The position numbers and the translations under genes are program-made. The notes under the pieces are model-generated. The model ran no database searches. It was not told the DNA's origin and worked only from the letters and a program-made list of their open reading frames with translations. Below, piece after piece: positions 19,429 through 27,719 of a stretch of 64,000 bases of DNA (position 1 is its first letter; every line of letters begins with the position of its first letter). The stretch lies in the NCBI RefSeq assembly GCF_000948415.1, contig NZ_JYII01000003.1:62001-126000 (forward strand), given 5' to 3'. The DNA comes from Thalassospira sp. HJ. GTDB taxonomy: Bacteria; Pseudomonadota; Alphaproteobacteria; Rhodospirillales; Thalassospiraceae.

Positions 19429-20754
19429 TCAGCCGTTGATCTGATTAAGAGCCGCTTCAAAGGTGACTTCGGTTTTTTCACCCGATTTGCGGTTCTTGAG
19501 TTCAACAACGCCGTTCTTGAGCCCCTTGGGGCCAATGACGATCTGCCAGGGCAGACCGATCAGATCCATATCGGCAAACTTGCCGCCCGCACGGATGTCG
19601 CGGTCATCATAAAGAACCTCGATCCCGGCATTGGTCAGCTTGCCATAGTAATCTTCGCACGCGGCATCACATTCATCATCGCCGGTACGCAGGTTGATCA
19701 GGCCAACCTTGTACGGTGCGACGGCTTCGGGCCAGATGATGCCGTTTTCGTCGTGGGATGCCTCGATCAGGGCGCCGACAAGACGCGACACACCGATGCC
19801 ATACGACCCCATCTGCACCGGAACTTCGGTGCCATCCGGGCCAAGGACGGTTGCGCCCATCGGTTCGGAATATTTGGTGCCGAAGTGGAAGATGTGACCG
19901 ACTTCGATGCCGCGCGTGGTGACAAGATCATCACCGAGTGCGGTAACCGCATCGTCGCTGGCGTCGTGCATTTCTTCGGTCGCGGCGTAGTCTTTGAGCG
20001 TGCCCTGTACCCAGTTTTCAAGGCCGGTACGATCATTGAGATCAACGCCCTTGCCGGTCAGGTCCTTATCAAGCCATTTCTTGTCGCAGAAGACTTCACT
20101 TTCGCCAGTATCGGCCAAAATGATGAATTCGTGGCTAAGGTCGCCACCGATCGGGCCGGTATCGGCCACCATCGGGATCGCCTTGACACCCAGGCGGGTG
20201 AAGGTGCGGCAATAGGCCAGGAAGATCTTGTTATAGGTGTGACGCGCGCTTTCGTAATCGATATCGAACGAATAAGCGTCTTTCATGTAAAATTCGCGAC
20301 CTCGCATCACGCCAAAGCGCGGGCGGATCTCGTCACGGAATTTCCACTGGATATGATAGAGCAGCTGCGGGAGTTGCTTATAGGAACGCACATCCTTGCG
20401 GAAGATATCGGTGATGGCTTCTTCGTTGGTCGGACCAAACAGCATCTTGCGGTCATGACGGTCGGTGATGCGCAGCATCTCAAGACCGTAATCATCATAA
20501 CGACCACTTTCCTGCCAGAGTTCAGCCGGCTGGATGGTCGGCATCAGAAGCTCGTTAAAGCCGATCTTGTCCTGTTCTTCGCGAACGATCTGTTCGATCT
20601 TTTTAAGAACACGGTGGCCGAGTGGCAGCCAGGAATAGATCCCTGCGGTGAGCTGACGCACCATACCGGCGCGGAGCATCAGACGATGGGACGCAATCTG
20701 GGCTTCCGAAGGGGTTTCCTTCAGGGTCGGCAGAAAGAACTGGGAAAGACGCAT
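19429..20754 (-). CDS. proS: Prolyl-tRNA synthetase (short alphaproteobacterial type)
   Basis: ProRS charges tRNA-Pro. The 441-residue enzyme has class II motif 1 and motif 2 regions ([45 protein letters not shown]), then motif 3 ([18 protein letters not shown]), and a C-terminal anticodon-binding domain ([24 protein letters not shown] region). The large editing (INS) domain found between motifs 2 and 3 of E. coli ProRS is missing or greatly shortened, which is normal for alphaproteobacteria. The ATG at 20754 was chosen over a TTG one codon upstream. Confidence 0.96.
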   Translation of the reverse strand: MRLSQFFLPTLKETPSEAQIASHRLMLRAGMVRQLTAGIYSWLPLGHRVLKKIEQIVREEQDKIGFNELLMPTIQPAELWQESGRYDDYGLEMLRITDRHDRKMLFGPTNEEAITDIFRKDVRSYKQLPQLLYHIQWKFRDEIRPRFGVMRGREFYMKDAYSFDIDYESARHTYNKIFLAYCRTFTRLGVKAIPMVADTGPIGGDLSHEFIILADTGESEVFCDKKWLDKDLTGKGVDLNDRTGLENWVQGTLKDYAATEEMHDASDDAVTALGDDLVTTRGIEVGHIFHFGTKYSEPMGATVLGPDGTEVPVQMGSYGIGVSRLVGALIEASHDENGIIWPEAVAPYKVGLINLRTGDDECDAACEDYYGKLTNAGIEVLYDDRDIRAGGKFADMDLIGLPWQIVIGPKGLKNGVVELKNRKSGEKTEVTFEAALNQING

Positions 20755-20863
20755 CAATGCCTCGTGATGATCAGATCTGAATGTTTAATAACCTTGCCCG
20801 GAAAATGCGACAGCAGCGCCCGAAACGCAAGCCGGAACTTGCTTTATATCATGCATATCCGCT

Positions 20864-21017
20864 TAGAGCAGTTTCCGTTTAGATCGAAGCGTTTTGTTCG
20901 TGTTTGGCGAGTTGTTTAGCAAGGCACAGCGCGCAAGGGCGATGCGGGGCATCGTTCAAGCGGTGTAACGCCGCAAAACATCGGCAAAACGGTTCGATCT
21001 AAACGGAAATTGCTCTA
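20864..21017. repeat. 154-bp imperfect palindromic element
   Basis: Terminal arms of 33 bases, 20864-20896 and 20985-21017, are inverted repeats with two mismatches; the outer 25 bases have one mismatch (core TTTCCGTTTAGATCGAA). A perfect 6-bp hairpin CGATGC-GGG-GCATCG sits near the centre (20940-20954). The whole unit could extrude or be transcribed as one long hairpin. It carries no open reading frame of note and lies between an unknown gene and proS, both on the minus strand. The layout resembles short non-autonomous interspersed palindromic repeats of alphaproteobacteria, but copy number cannot be known from one window. Confidence 0.8.
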
Positions 21018-21048
21018 GAGCCCGAAGATGGCAAAACTGCGATGGTGA

Positions 21049-21606
21049 TCAGCGAAAGCCCGCCTTGCGGCAGGCATCAATCAGTTCGGCGTTATTGGCA
21101 TCATCGCCAAGCGGCTGATCATTGAAATAGACCCGCCCGTTGCGATAGGTGATCTTGCCAATGCTTTGCTCCCCGCTGACCCCGTCAGGCACGGTAAGTC
21201 CGGAATATTCAAAGAAGTCGATCGTGACCGGAAATTCGATTTCCTTGGGCAGGGATTTCAAAATGTTGCTGCCGCCATTCAAATCGGCCGGGGCAACTTC
21301 ATTGCCGCGCACATCGACACCCGGCTTATAGGCGACATCGTCATCGGGCACATGGGTGACCAGTGCCTTGCAGGCGGAACGCGTGACTGTGATCGTTGGG
21401 GCGGCGGCTTCGTCCGTGGCTGCAGCATCACCCGCAGCAGGATCATCAGATGGTTCTGCCGCCGACGGGAACGGGGATTCGTCCTGTGCCTTTGCATCGG
21501 TGACAATCTGTGCCATCAGCATCAGGGCAGCAACAGACACCAATAGTCTGATTTTATGATCAAAACCGGGGCGAGAAATAGATTGGACCAATGAAAACTC
21601 GGGCAT
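21049..21606 (-). CDS. Hypothetical secreted protein
   Basis: I do not recognise this 185-residue protein. It has a probable signal peptide (basic HKIR near residue 17, hydrophobic LLVSVAALMLMAQIV, likely cleavage around DAKAQ near 42). An acidic Ala/Asp-rich linker (about 45-70) follows. A compact C-terminal domain has an initial Cys (TRSACKALV) and a final Cys (LIDACRKAGF), which could form a disulfide. The region FPVTIDFFEYSGL to YFNDQPLG looks beta-rich. It is probably periplasmic. It lies upstream of proS on the same strand but separated by the palindromic element, so no functional link is implied. Confidence 0.75.
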   Translation of the reverse strand: MPEFSLVQSISRPGFDHKIRLLVSVAALMLMAQIVTDAKAQDESPFPSAAEPSDDPAAGDAAATDEAAAPTITVTRSACKALVTHVPDDDVAYKPGVDVRGNEVAPADLNGGSNILKSLPKEIEFPVTIDFFEYSGLTVPDGVSGEQSIGKITYRNGRVYFNDQPLGDDANNAELIDACRKAGFR

Positions 21607-21689
21607 GTTTTAGCTTTGTCCTATCTGTGTGCGGTGCAGCAACGATTCATTTGTGAAGTTTGGTCAAAACATCTTGCATAAAAATGAAA

Positions 21690-21922
21690 CATGTGGCTTT
21701 TTAGTCCTCCGCTAACGGCGCAAGATCGTTGCGGAAGGCGTATCGCAGCCGCTCATAATATTGCGGGAGGCTTTGTTGCCAATAAGCATACAAGAAGCAG
21801 GCGCGACGTCGAAATAAAACCTGTGCATAAGCCCAGGTCTTGAGGAGGAAGTATAAAAAGATTACGGGAAAACAGCTATAAAAATAGCGTCTTAGCAAGA
21901 TCCTTGTGATCTTGCTTTTTTT
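21690..21922 (+). ncRNA. Candidate small RNA with strong terminator
   Basis: No convincing coding frame covers 21607-22060, yet the plus strand ends in a canonical terminator (stem AGCAAGATC with GATCTTGCT, then nine or more T) at 21894-21924. Upstream, CCGCTAACG can pair with CGTTGCGG (21709-21734), CCGC with GCGG (21749-21766), GCTAT with ATAGC just before the terminator, and TCCTCC (21705-21710) with GGAGGA (21843-21848), suggesting a folded RNA of about 230 bases. A weak promoter (TTGTGA near 21651, GCATAA near 21676) would place the 5' end near 21690. The only minus-strand frame here lacks an ATG. Family unknown; it does not match the SRP RNA loop, and 6S RNA could not be confirmed. Confidence 0.45.
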
Positions 21923-21924
21923 TT
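21894..21924 (+). terminator. Strong rho-independent terminator on plus strand
   Basis: A perfect 9-bp stem (AGCAAGATC / GATCTTGCT, loop CTTGT) is followed by an uninterrupted run of T. Both flanking protein genes are on the minus strand, so this terminator must end a plus-strand transcript that starts in the preceding 300 bases. Confidence 0.85.
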
Positions 21925-21989
21925 GGCCCTACCCCATCCCGATCTTTGAGCCATGATTTTTCTGCAGGGCTTCGGCGGCCCAAAACGAC

Positions 21990-22019
21990 AAAACCCCGCA
22001 CCAAATGTTGCGGGGTTTT
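21990..22019 (-). terminator. Terminator at the end of the nuo-to-DUF1467 block
   Basis: An 11-bp perfect stem (AAAACCCCGCA at 21990-22000 with TGCGGGGTTTT at 22009-22019, loop of 8) lies 42 bases after the DUF1467 stop codon. It is nearly symmetrical and could act on both strands. Confidence 0.8.
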
Positions 22020-22060
22020 CTGTATCCGGGATTGCGTAAAATGCTTATTGCGTAGAGCAC

Positions 22061-22300
22061 TTATTGTGGTGGGCGTACTTCGATCATGCCACTGGTAATA
22101 ACAAACCAGGCCACCACCCACAGGATCGCCGAGATCAGGCTGGTGGCGAGGATCTTTTTCCACATATGCGGCTTTTCCGGCGCACCGCTGTCATGGCCGG
22201 GTTCGACATTCTCGACCCGTTTGACACCCACCGGCAGCACCATAAACAGAACCAGCCACCAGATAACGATGTAAACAAGAAGTCCGGAAAACCAGTTCAT
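22061..22300 (-). CDS. DUF1467 family membrane protein
   Basis: This 79-residue protein has two predicted membrane helices (LLVYIVIWWLVLFMVLPV at about 6-23 and ILATSLISAILWVVAWFVI at about 50-68) joined by a short charged loop with a GVKR start. It matches the small alphaproteobacterial DUF1467 family, whose function is unknown. The ATG at 22300 was chosen because the family starts MNW; the frame stays open nine codons upstream. It is the last gene of the block nuo-birA-coaX-rnj-mce, followed by a terminator, a conserved order in Rhodospirillales-type genomes. Confidence 0.85.
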   Translation of the reverse strand: MNWFSGLLVYIVIWWLVLFMVLPVGVKRVENVEPGHDSGAPEKPHMWKKILATSLISAILWVVAWFVITSGMIEVRPPQ

Positions 22301-22415
22301 GGGTGTCTCATAAGGTTGCGGGGCCAAACTATTGGGTCAGCAGACGATAAAAACGCCCGACCCTTTTGGCAAGGCTGGACGTTGTGAGATGGGTCTCGTC
22401 AAAGCCGTTTTGTGA

Positions 22416-22820
22416 TCAAACCTGTTCGAGTTCGACCAATGTGCCGTTGAAGTCCTTGGGATGCAGGAACAGGACCGGCTTGCCGTGTGCGCCGATCTTG
22501 GGTTCACCATCGCCGAGAACGCGTGCACCGCTTGCCTGCAGCTTGTCACGAGCGGCCAGAATATCATCGACCTCGTAACAGACATGGTGAATGCCGCCAG
22601 AGGCGTTCTTTTCAAGGAAACCCTTGATCGGGGAGTTTTCACCAAGCGGATACAGCAGCTCGATCTTGGTGTTGGGCAGTTCGACAAAAACCACGGTCAC
22701 GCCGTGATCAGGTTCGTCTTGCGGCTCCGAGACCTTTGCGCCCAGAACGTCACGATATTGCGCAATCCCGGCTTCGAGATCCGGTACCGCAATCGCAACG
22801 TGGTTCAGCCGTCCAATCAT
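22416..22820 (-). CDS. mce: Methylmalonyl-CoA epimerase
   Basis: The enzyme interconverts (R)- and (S)-methylmalonyl-CoA, linking propionyl-CoA breakdown to succinyl-CoA. The 134-residue protein is a vicinal-oxygen-chelate fold. The metal ligands are recognisable: His7 in GRLNHVAIAV, His in GGIHHVCYEV, and Glu in the C-terminal GTLVELEQV. The ATG at 22820 has an AGGAG eight bases upstream and matches the family; 14 upstream codons stay open without resemblance. It lies between rnj and the DUF1467 gene. Other VOC enzymes are possible in principle, but PKIGAHGKPVLFLHPKDFNG is typical of this epimerase. Confidence 0.94.
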   Translation of the reverse strand: MIGRLNHVAIAVPDLEAGIAQYRDVLGAKVSEPQDEPDHGVTVVFVELPNTKIELLYPLGENSPIKGFLEKNASGGIHHVCYEVDDILAARDKLQASGARVLGDGEPKIGAHGKPVLFLHPKDFNGTLVELEQV

Positions 22821-22922
22821 GGTGTTCACTCCTGCATTTATAATCTGCCCGATTGACGCCAATCTAGGATAGCTGCGGGTTCAGAGACAACTGCGCTTTT
22901 GGTCGAATGCGCCCATGCGAGA

Positions 22923-24599
22923 TCAGCTGTTTTCGGTCACACGAACCAGATGGACTTCGATCAACGGGCGTTTGCCCATGCGTTGGCGAACCGGACGGCG
23001 CAGGGCCTGACGCACGGCAAGGATCACAGCCGCATCATCAAGGACTTCCTCGTCATTGAGCTGATCAATGCGGTTGCCGATTTCAGCCGCAAAGTGATCA
23101 AGACGGGTTTCTTCGCCCGGTTCGTCAAACAGGCTGGGGGCCGTGATCATCGGATCGTTGACCATCTCACCAAACTGGTTGAGCACCACGGTGACGAACA
23201 TCACGCCGTTCCAGACGATGCGGTTACGATTGCGGAAAGTATCCGAATCGCGTTTCAGCAAGCGGCCGCCATCAAGGGCGAGAACGCCGGCCTCGGCCAC
23301 ACCAATGACATGCGCATCGCCCGGTGACAGGCGAATAACCGTGCCGTCATGCGGGATCACCTGTTCGGGGATCTGGCATTCGGCGCCAAGGGCGGCCTGT
23401 TCACACAGATGGCGGGTTTCACCATGGACCGGCACAAGGATTTTCGGGCGGGTCAGCTGATACATGCGTGCCAGATCTTCGCGGCCCGGATGGCCTGAAA
23501 CGTGGATCGGTTCATCACGCGCGGTAATGACCTTAACACCACGACGGATCAGCATGTTCTGGATATAGCCGATAGACTTTTCGTTGCCCGGAATTTCACG
23601 CGCCGAGAAGACAACCGTATCGCCTGGATCCAATTCCACGGTCGGGTGATCGCCCTTGGCGATGCGCGACAATGCCGCGCGCGGTTCGCCCTGCGATCCG
23701 GTACAAATCAACAGCACCTGATCCTTGGGCACTTCCATCGCGTCTTCGTCCGTCAAAAGGTTCGGGAACCCCTTGAGGTAGCCGACTTCACGCGCGGCTT
23801 CTGTCACGCGGTTCAGCGACCGACCGGCAAGCCCGACGCAGCGCCCGTTTTCATGGGCAGCTTCGATCACCGACTGCACGCGTGCAACGTTGGTGGCAAA
23901 GCAGGCAACGGCAATGCGGCCTTGCGGATGTTCGGCGAACAGTTTGGACAGGTTTTTGGCGACCTCGCCTTCTGATCCTGTTTTGCCCTCGGAAAATACA
24001 TTGGTCGAATCACAAACCAGTGCCATCACGCCTTCATCGCCCAATGCTTCGAGCTTTTTGACGTCGGATGCCTCGCCGATTTGGGGATCGGGATCGAACT
24101 TCCAGTCACCGGTATGGACGATCAGGCCCTTGGGCGTGCGAATGGCAAGCGCGTTGGGCTCAAGGATCGAGTGCGTCATAGTGACGAATTCGATGTCAAA
24201 GCAGCCGAGTTCGAACCGGCCGCCAAGTTCGATCACATGGATCGGGACTTCATCAGCGAAATCGGTTTCAGAAAGCTTTGCCTTGAGAAATTCGGCAGCA
24301 AACGGAGTGGCGTAGATCGGACATTTCAGGCGTTTCCACATATAAGGAACCGCACCCAGATGATCTTCGTGCGCGTGGGTCAGAACGAGGCCCAGCAGCT
24401 TGTCCTTGCGTTCCTCGATAAAGGTCGGGTCTGGCATGACCACATCGACACCGGGCAGGCCTTCCTCGCCAAAGGAGACGCCCATATCGACCATCAACCA
24501 TTGATCGTCATAGCCATAAAGGTTCATGTTCATGCCAATTTCGCCGGATCCACCGAGCGGCACGAACAGCACTTCATCTTTTGGCAAATACAAATCCAC
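22923..24599 (-). CDS. rnj: Ribonuclease J
   Basis: RNase J is a metallo-beta-lactamase-fold 5' exonuclease and endonuclease for mRNA decay and rRNA maturation. Alphaproteobacteria often carry it alongside RNase E. The 558-residue protein has the zinc motif HAHEDH at residues 75-80, the beta-CASP motifs FACFATNVARVQSV and PIHVSGHPGREDL, and a C-terminal domain. It starts at GTG (24599) with AAGGA upstream. It follows coaX with a 73-base gap. Length and motifs are typical; paralogues such as CPSF-like hydrolases are excluded by the C-terminal part. Confidence 0.95.
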   Translation of the reverse strand: MDLYLPKDEVLFVPLGGSGEIGMNMNLYGYDDQWLMVDMGVSFGEEGLPGVDVVMPDPTFIEERKDKLLGLVLTHAHEDHLGAVPYMWKRLKCPIYATPFAAEFLKAKLSETDFADEVPIHVIELGGRFELGCFDIEFVTMTHSILEPNALAIRTPKGLIVHTGDWKFDPDPQIGEASDVKKLEALGDEGVMALVCDSTNVFSEGKTGSEGEVAKNLSKLFAEHPQGRIAVACFATNVARVQSVIEAAHENGRCVGLAGRSLNRVTEAAREVGYLKGFPNLLTDEDAMEVPKDQVLLICTGSQGEPRAALSRIAKGDHPTVELDPGDTVVFSAREIPGNEKSIGYIQNMLIRRGVKVITARDEPIHVSGHPGREDLARMYQLTRPKILVPVHGETRHLCEQAALGAECQIPEQVIPHDGTVIRLSPGDAHVIGVAEAGVLALDGGRLLKRDSDTFRNRNRIVWNGVMFVTVVLNQFGEMVNDPMITAPSLFDEPGEETRLDHFAAEIGNRIDQLNDEEVLDDAAVILAVRQALRRPVRQRMGKRPLIEVHLVRVTENS

Positions 24600-24672
24600 G
24601 GAGGGTATCCTTTGTCTTCGGCACGTTAATCAATGCGGGATAATCGTTCCCCTGCCCGGGCGCAAGTCTTTA

Positions 24673-25464
24673 TCAGACTGCCTTGCCCGCGTTCTGGCTG
24701 TTGCGACGGTAAATCATCAACAGGCCCAGCATGGTCAGATCGCCGTGCAAATATTCAATTTCATCAACCGCCTTGGTAAAGAGCGGTGCAAGACCACCCG
24801 TTGCCACGACTTTCATATGGTCAACATTCTGCTGTTTGCGAATACGCGCAAGCAGGCCTTCGATCATCGAGACATAGCCCCAATATACGCCAGACTGCAT
24901 GGCTTCGACCGTATTTTTGCCCACGACACTGCGCGGTGCTTCGATCGCGACCATCGGAAGCTGGGCCGCTGCCATATGCAGCGCCTTGATCGACAGGTTC
25001 ACACCCGGCGCAATCACACCGCCAAGGTAATCACCATTACCATCCACCACGTCAAAGGTCGTGGCCGTGCCGAAATCAAGCACGACCAGCGGCCCGCCAA
25101 ACAATTCATGGGCGGCAATCGCGTTAACAAGCCGGTCAGCGCCGACCTCGCTCGGTCGGTCCATGATGACTTTCATGTCCAGATTGACCGCAGGATCGCC
25201 AACCACCATCGGTTCGACATTGAAATAGCGGCGGCACAGGGTCTTGAGGCTGAATTCTGCAGCCGGGACCACGGTTGCGATGATGGCACCCGTAATCGCG
25301 TCCTTTGGCACACCAGACAGGGTAAACAGATGATGCAGCCACACACCCAGCTCGTCGGCTGTGCGTTCGGTGGTGGTGGAACAGCGCCACTGGCCCTTGA
25401 TGGTATCGCCATCAAAAACCGCAAAGACGATGTTGGTGTTCCCGGCGTCAATCGCAAGCAACAT
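24673..25464 (-). CDS. coaX: Type III pantothenate kinase
   Basis: CoaX phosphorylates pantothenate in the first step of coenzyme A synthesis; the type III enzyme is not inhibited by CoA and needs a monovalent cation. The 263-residue protein has the ASKHA-fold phosphate loop AIDAGNTNIVFAVFDGD with Asp6. It also has GADRLVNAIAAHELFG and LDFGTATTFDVVD (catalytic Asp), GGVIAPGVNLS and VVATGGLAPLF. It lies between birA and rnj, a common alphaproteobacterial arrangement. Normal length. Confidence 0.96.
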   Translation of the reverse strand: MLLAIDAGNTNIVFAVFDGDTIKGQWRCSTTTERTADELGVWLHHLFTLSGVPKDAITGAIIATVVPAAEFSLKTLCRRYFNVEPMVVGDPAVNLDMKVIMDRPSEVGADRLVNAIAAHELFGGPLVVLDFGTATTFDVVDGNGDYLGGVIAPGVNLSIKALHMAAAQLPMVAIEAPRSVVGKNTVEAMQSGVYWGYVSMIEGLLARIRKQQNVDHMKVVATGGLAPLFTKAVDEIEYLHGDLTMLGLLMIYRRNSQNAGKAV

Positions 25465-25507
25465 GATGCTTACAGGCCTCCGCTACAAAGCAAGCTATTG
25501 GATGGTG

Positions 25508-26266
25508 TCAGGCGGCAAAGAAAACTTCGCCAGCCCCGATGCGGTGTTCGACACCGCTGTCTTCTCTTAGGATAAGTGAGCCATCATCATCAAGCCCGAC
25601 GAAAGTTCCCTCAAGCTCGCGTTCGGTCAAACGGGCGACAACCGGCTTGCCGATCCCATACCCACGCGTGAGCCAGGCTTCACGGATCGGCGCGAAACCA
25701 TCCCGTTCCCAGATCGGCAACCAATGGGCCACGCGCGCGACATAGGTTGAGATCAGATCATCAACCGACACCGGCGCCCCAAGGGCCGCAAGCGAGGTCG
25801 CCGGGCGTTCGGAATCATCGGGGAAAAAGGCGACATTCACCCCTGCCCCGATCACAAGATAATCGGTTGCTGATCCCTGATTGGAGGCGCTTTCAAGCAG
25901 GATGCCACAAATCTTGCGGCCATTAACCATCAGGTCATTGGGCCATTTGCAGTCCGGACGCACCATGCCACCGGTCACGGTTTCAACCGCCTCGGCCATG
26001 GCAACAGCAATCAGGAAGGTTAGTCGGGCCGCCTCGGCCAGTGAACAGGTCGGGCGCAGCAACAGCGATGAATAGAGATTACCCACCGGTGATGACCAGG
26101 CACGGCCACGGCGACCGCGGCCCGATGTCTGGGTTCTGGCTAAAACAAGGGCGCCACTTTGGGCGCCCTTGTCAGCGAGGCGCTTGGCCTCTTCATTTGT
26201 GCTGTCGATCGCTTCCAGTTCGTGAAGGGTGAAACCTTCGGGAAGACGGATCGTACGCAATGCCAT
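25508..26266 (-). CDS. birA: Biotin--[acetyl-CoA-carboxylase] ligase (no DNA-binding domain)
   Basis: BirA makes biotinyl-AMP and transfers biotin to carboxylase carrier domains. The 252-residue protein is the catalytic domain (TQTSGRGRRGRAWSSPVGNLY, the biotin and ATP loop, WPNDLMVNGRKICGILLE, GAGVNVAFFP) plus the small C-terminal SH3-like domain (GEFxG-like TFVGLDDDGSLILRED). The N-terminal helix-turn-helix of E. coli BirA is absent, so it is unlikely to act as the biotin-operon repressor. It begins 2 bases after the nuoN stop. Confidence 0.95.
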   Translation of the reverse strand: MALRTIRLPEGFTLHELEAIDSTNEEAKRLADKGAQSGALVLARTQTSGRGRRGRAWSSPVGNLYSSLLLRPTCSLAEAARLTFLIAVAMAEAVETVTGGMVRPDCKWPNDLMVNGRKICGILLESASNQGSATDYLVIGAGVNVAFFPDDSERPATSLAALGAPVSVDDLISTYVARVAHWLPIWERDGFAPIREAWLTRGYGIGKPVVARLTERELEGTFVGLDDDGSLILREDSGVEHRIGAGEVFFAA

Positions 26267-26268
26267 TC

Positions 26269-27708
26269 TTACATCCCAAACAGCGATGCCGCGGCAACAG
26301 CTGCGCTATCCATCAGCGGGTTCGGGAAGAAGACGAAGGCCAGGATGATGATCGTGGCAACCGCCATGATGACATTCATCTCGGTACCATTGCGATCAAA
26401 GCCTTCGACCGGCTCGTCGAAATACATGACCTTGATGATACGCAGGTAGTAATAGGCACTGACGACCGAGGTCACCAAACCGATAACTGCAAGCGTTACA
26501 AGACCGGAATCGACGGCTGCCTTGAAGACATAGAACTTACCAAAGAAGCCAGCGAGCGGCGGGATACCTGCCATCGAGAACATGAAGATCGCAGTGATCG
26601 CAGCCATCAGCGGCTTGGTTTTGGCAAGACCGGCAAGATCGGTGATTTCCTCGTTCATGCGGTCATTGCGACGCATGCAAAGGATAACCGCAAAGGTGCC
26701 GAGGTTCATGACAAGGTAAATGCCAAGATAAACCAGAACACCGGTTACACCTTCCTGGGTGCCTGCTGCCAGACCGACAAGGGCAAAACCAACGTGACCG
26801 ATGGACGAATAGGCCATCAGACGTTTGATGTTTTCCTGACGGAGTGCGGCAAAGGAACCAACCGCCATCGACAGGATGGAGATCAGGACAATAATCTGCT
26901 GCCAGTCTTCAACAGCACCGCCGAACGGACCAACCGCAACGCGGATGAACAGTGCAAGACCAGCAATCTTCGGGGCAACCGCAAAGAAGGACGTGACCGG
27001 GGTCGGCGCACCTTCATAGACGTCCGGGGTCCACATGTGGAACGGAACGGCGGAAACCTTGAAGCACAGACCGGCAAAGATGAATGCAAGACCAACCAGC
27101 GCACCAAGCGGCAGATCACCACCAACAAGGGTGTCACCCAGAACGGTGAAGTTCGTGGTGCCGGTGAAGCCATAGACCATCGACATGCCGTACAGCAGGA
27201 TGCCCGAGGCGATCGAACCAAGGATGAAGTATTTCAGGCCCGATTCCGTCGAACGCACGGTGTCACGGCGGATAGCAGCGACAACATAAAGTGCAAGCGA
27301 CTGCAGTTCGAGACCAAGATACAGCGACAGCATATCGGTTGCCGAAACCATCGCCATCATGCCAAGCGTGGCAAGGGTGATCAGGATCGGGAACTCGAAA
27401 CGTGCCATGTTTTCACGCTCGGCGAAGTTCATGGACATGATGATGCCGGTTGCAGAACCGATCAGGATCAAGACCTTGCAGAACTTGGCAAACGGATCAG
27501 CACTGAACTGACCATAGAATGCCGAACCACCATCACCCATGACCACCAGCGCGATGGCAACGATCTGGGCGGCAACAGCCAGCCAGGACACGGTGCGGAA
27601 GGCTTTGTCCTTGCCGGCGAAAACCCCAAGCATCAACAGCGCCAAGGCAGAAACTGCCATAAACATTTCGGGCAGCGCGGCCCCGAGGTTGAGCATAGAA
27701 ACTCCCAT
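26269..27708 (-). CDS. nuoN: NADH-quinone oxidoreductase subunit N
   Basis: NuoN is one of the three antiporter-like membrane subunits of respiratory complex I. The protein of about 479 residues is almost entirely membrane helices, with the conserved proton-channel features of the family (Glu in the early helix [16 protein letters not shown], Lys in [14 protein letters not shown], and [21 protein letters not shown]). The frame overlaps the nuoM stop, where the first possible start is a TTG. I chose the ATG at 27708, spaced seven bases from AGGGGA; ATGs at 27714 and 27699 are alternatives. Confidence 0.94.
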   Translation of the reverse strand: MGVSMLNLGAALPEMFMAVSALALLMLGVFAGKDKAFRTVSWLAVAAQIVAIALVVMGDGGSAFYGQFSADPFAKFCKVLILIGSATGIIMSMNFAERENMARFEFPILITLATLGMMAMVSATDMLSLYLGLELQSLALYVVAAIRRDTVRSTESGLKYFILGSIASGILLYGMSMVYGFTGTTNFTVLGDTLVGGDLPLGALVGLAFIFAGLCFKVSAVPFHMWTPDVYEGAPTPVTSFFAVAPKIAGLALFIRVAVGPFGGAVEDWQQIIVLISILSMAVGSFAALRQENIKRLMAYSSIGHVGFALVGLAAGTQEGVTGVLVYLGIYLVMNLGTFAVILCMRRNDRMNEEITDLAGLAKTKPLMAAITAIFMFSMAGIPPLAGFFGKFYVFKAAVDSGLVTLAVIGLVTSVVSAYYYLRIIKVMYFDEPVEGFDRNGTEMNVIMAVATIIILAFVFFPNPLMDSAAVAAASLFGM

Positions 27709-27719
27709 GTTCATTCCCC

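Noticed and set aside
17986-20919. A 977-codon open frame on the plus strand opposite lolC and proS
   Set aside because: It is antisense to two certain genes and its protein has no family features. Strong third-position codon bias in the real genes leaves such mirror frames open; the same applies to the 916-codon frame opposite nuoG-nuoH and the 523-codon frame opposite nuoN.
21701-21898. A 65-codon minus-strand frame in the gap before DUF1467
   Set aside because: It has no ATG and would start at TTG inside the stem of a plus-strand terminator. Its open state is better explained as the reverse of a structured RNA.
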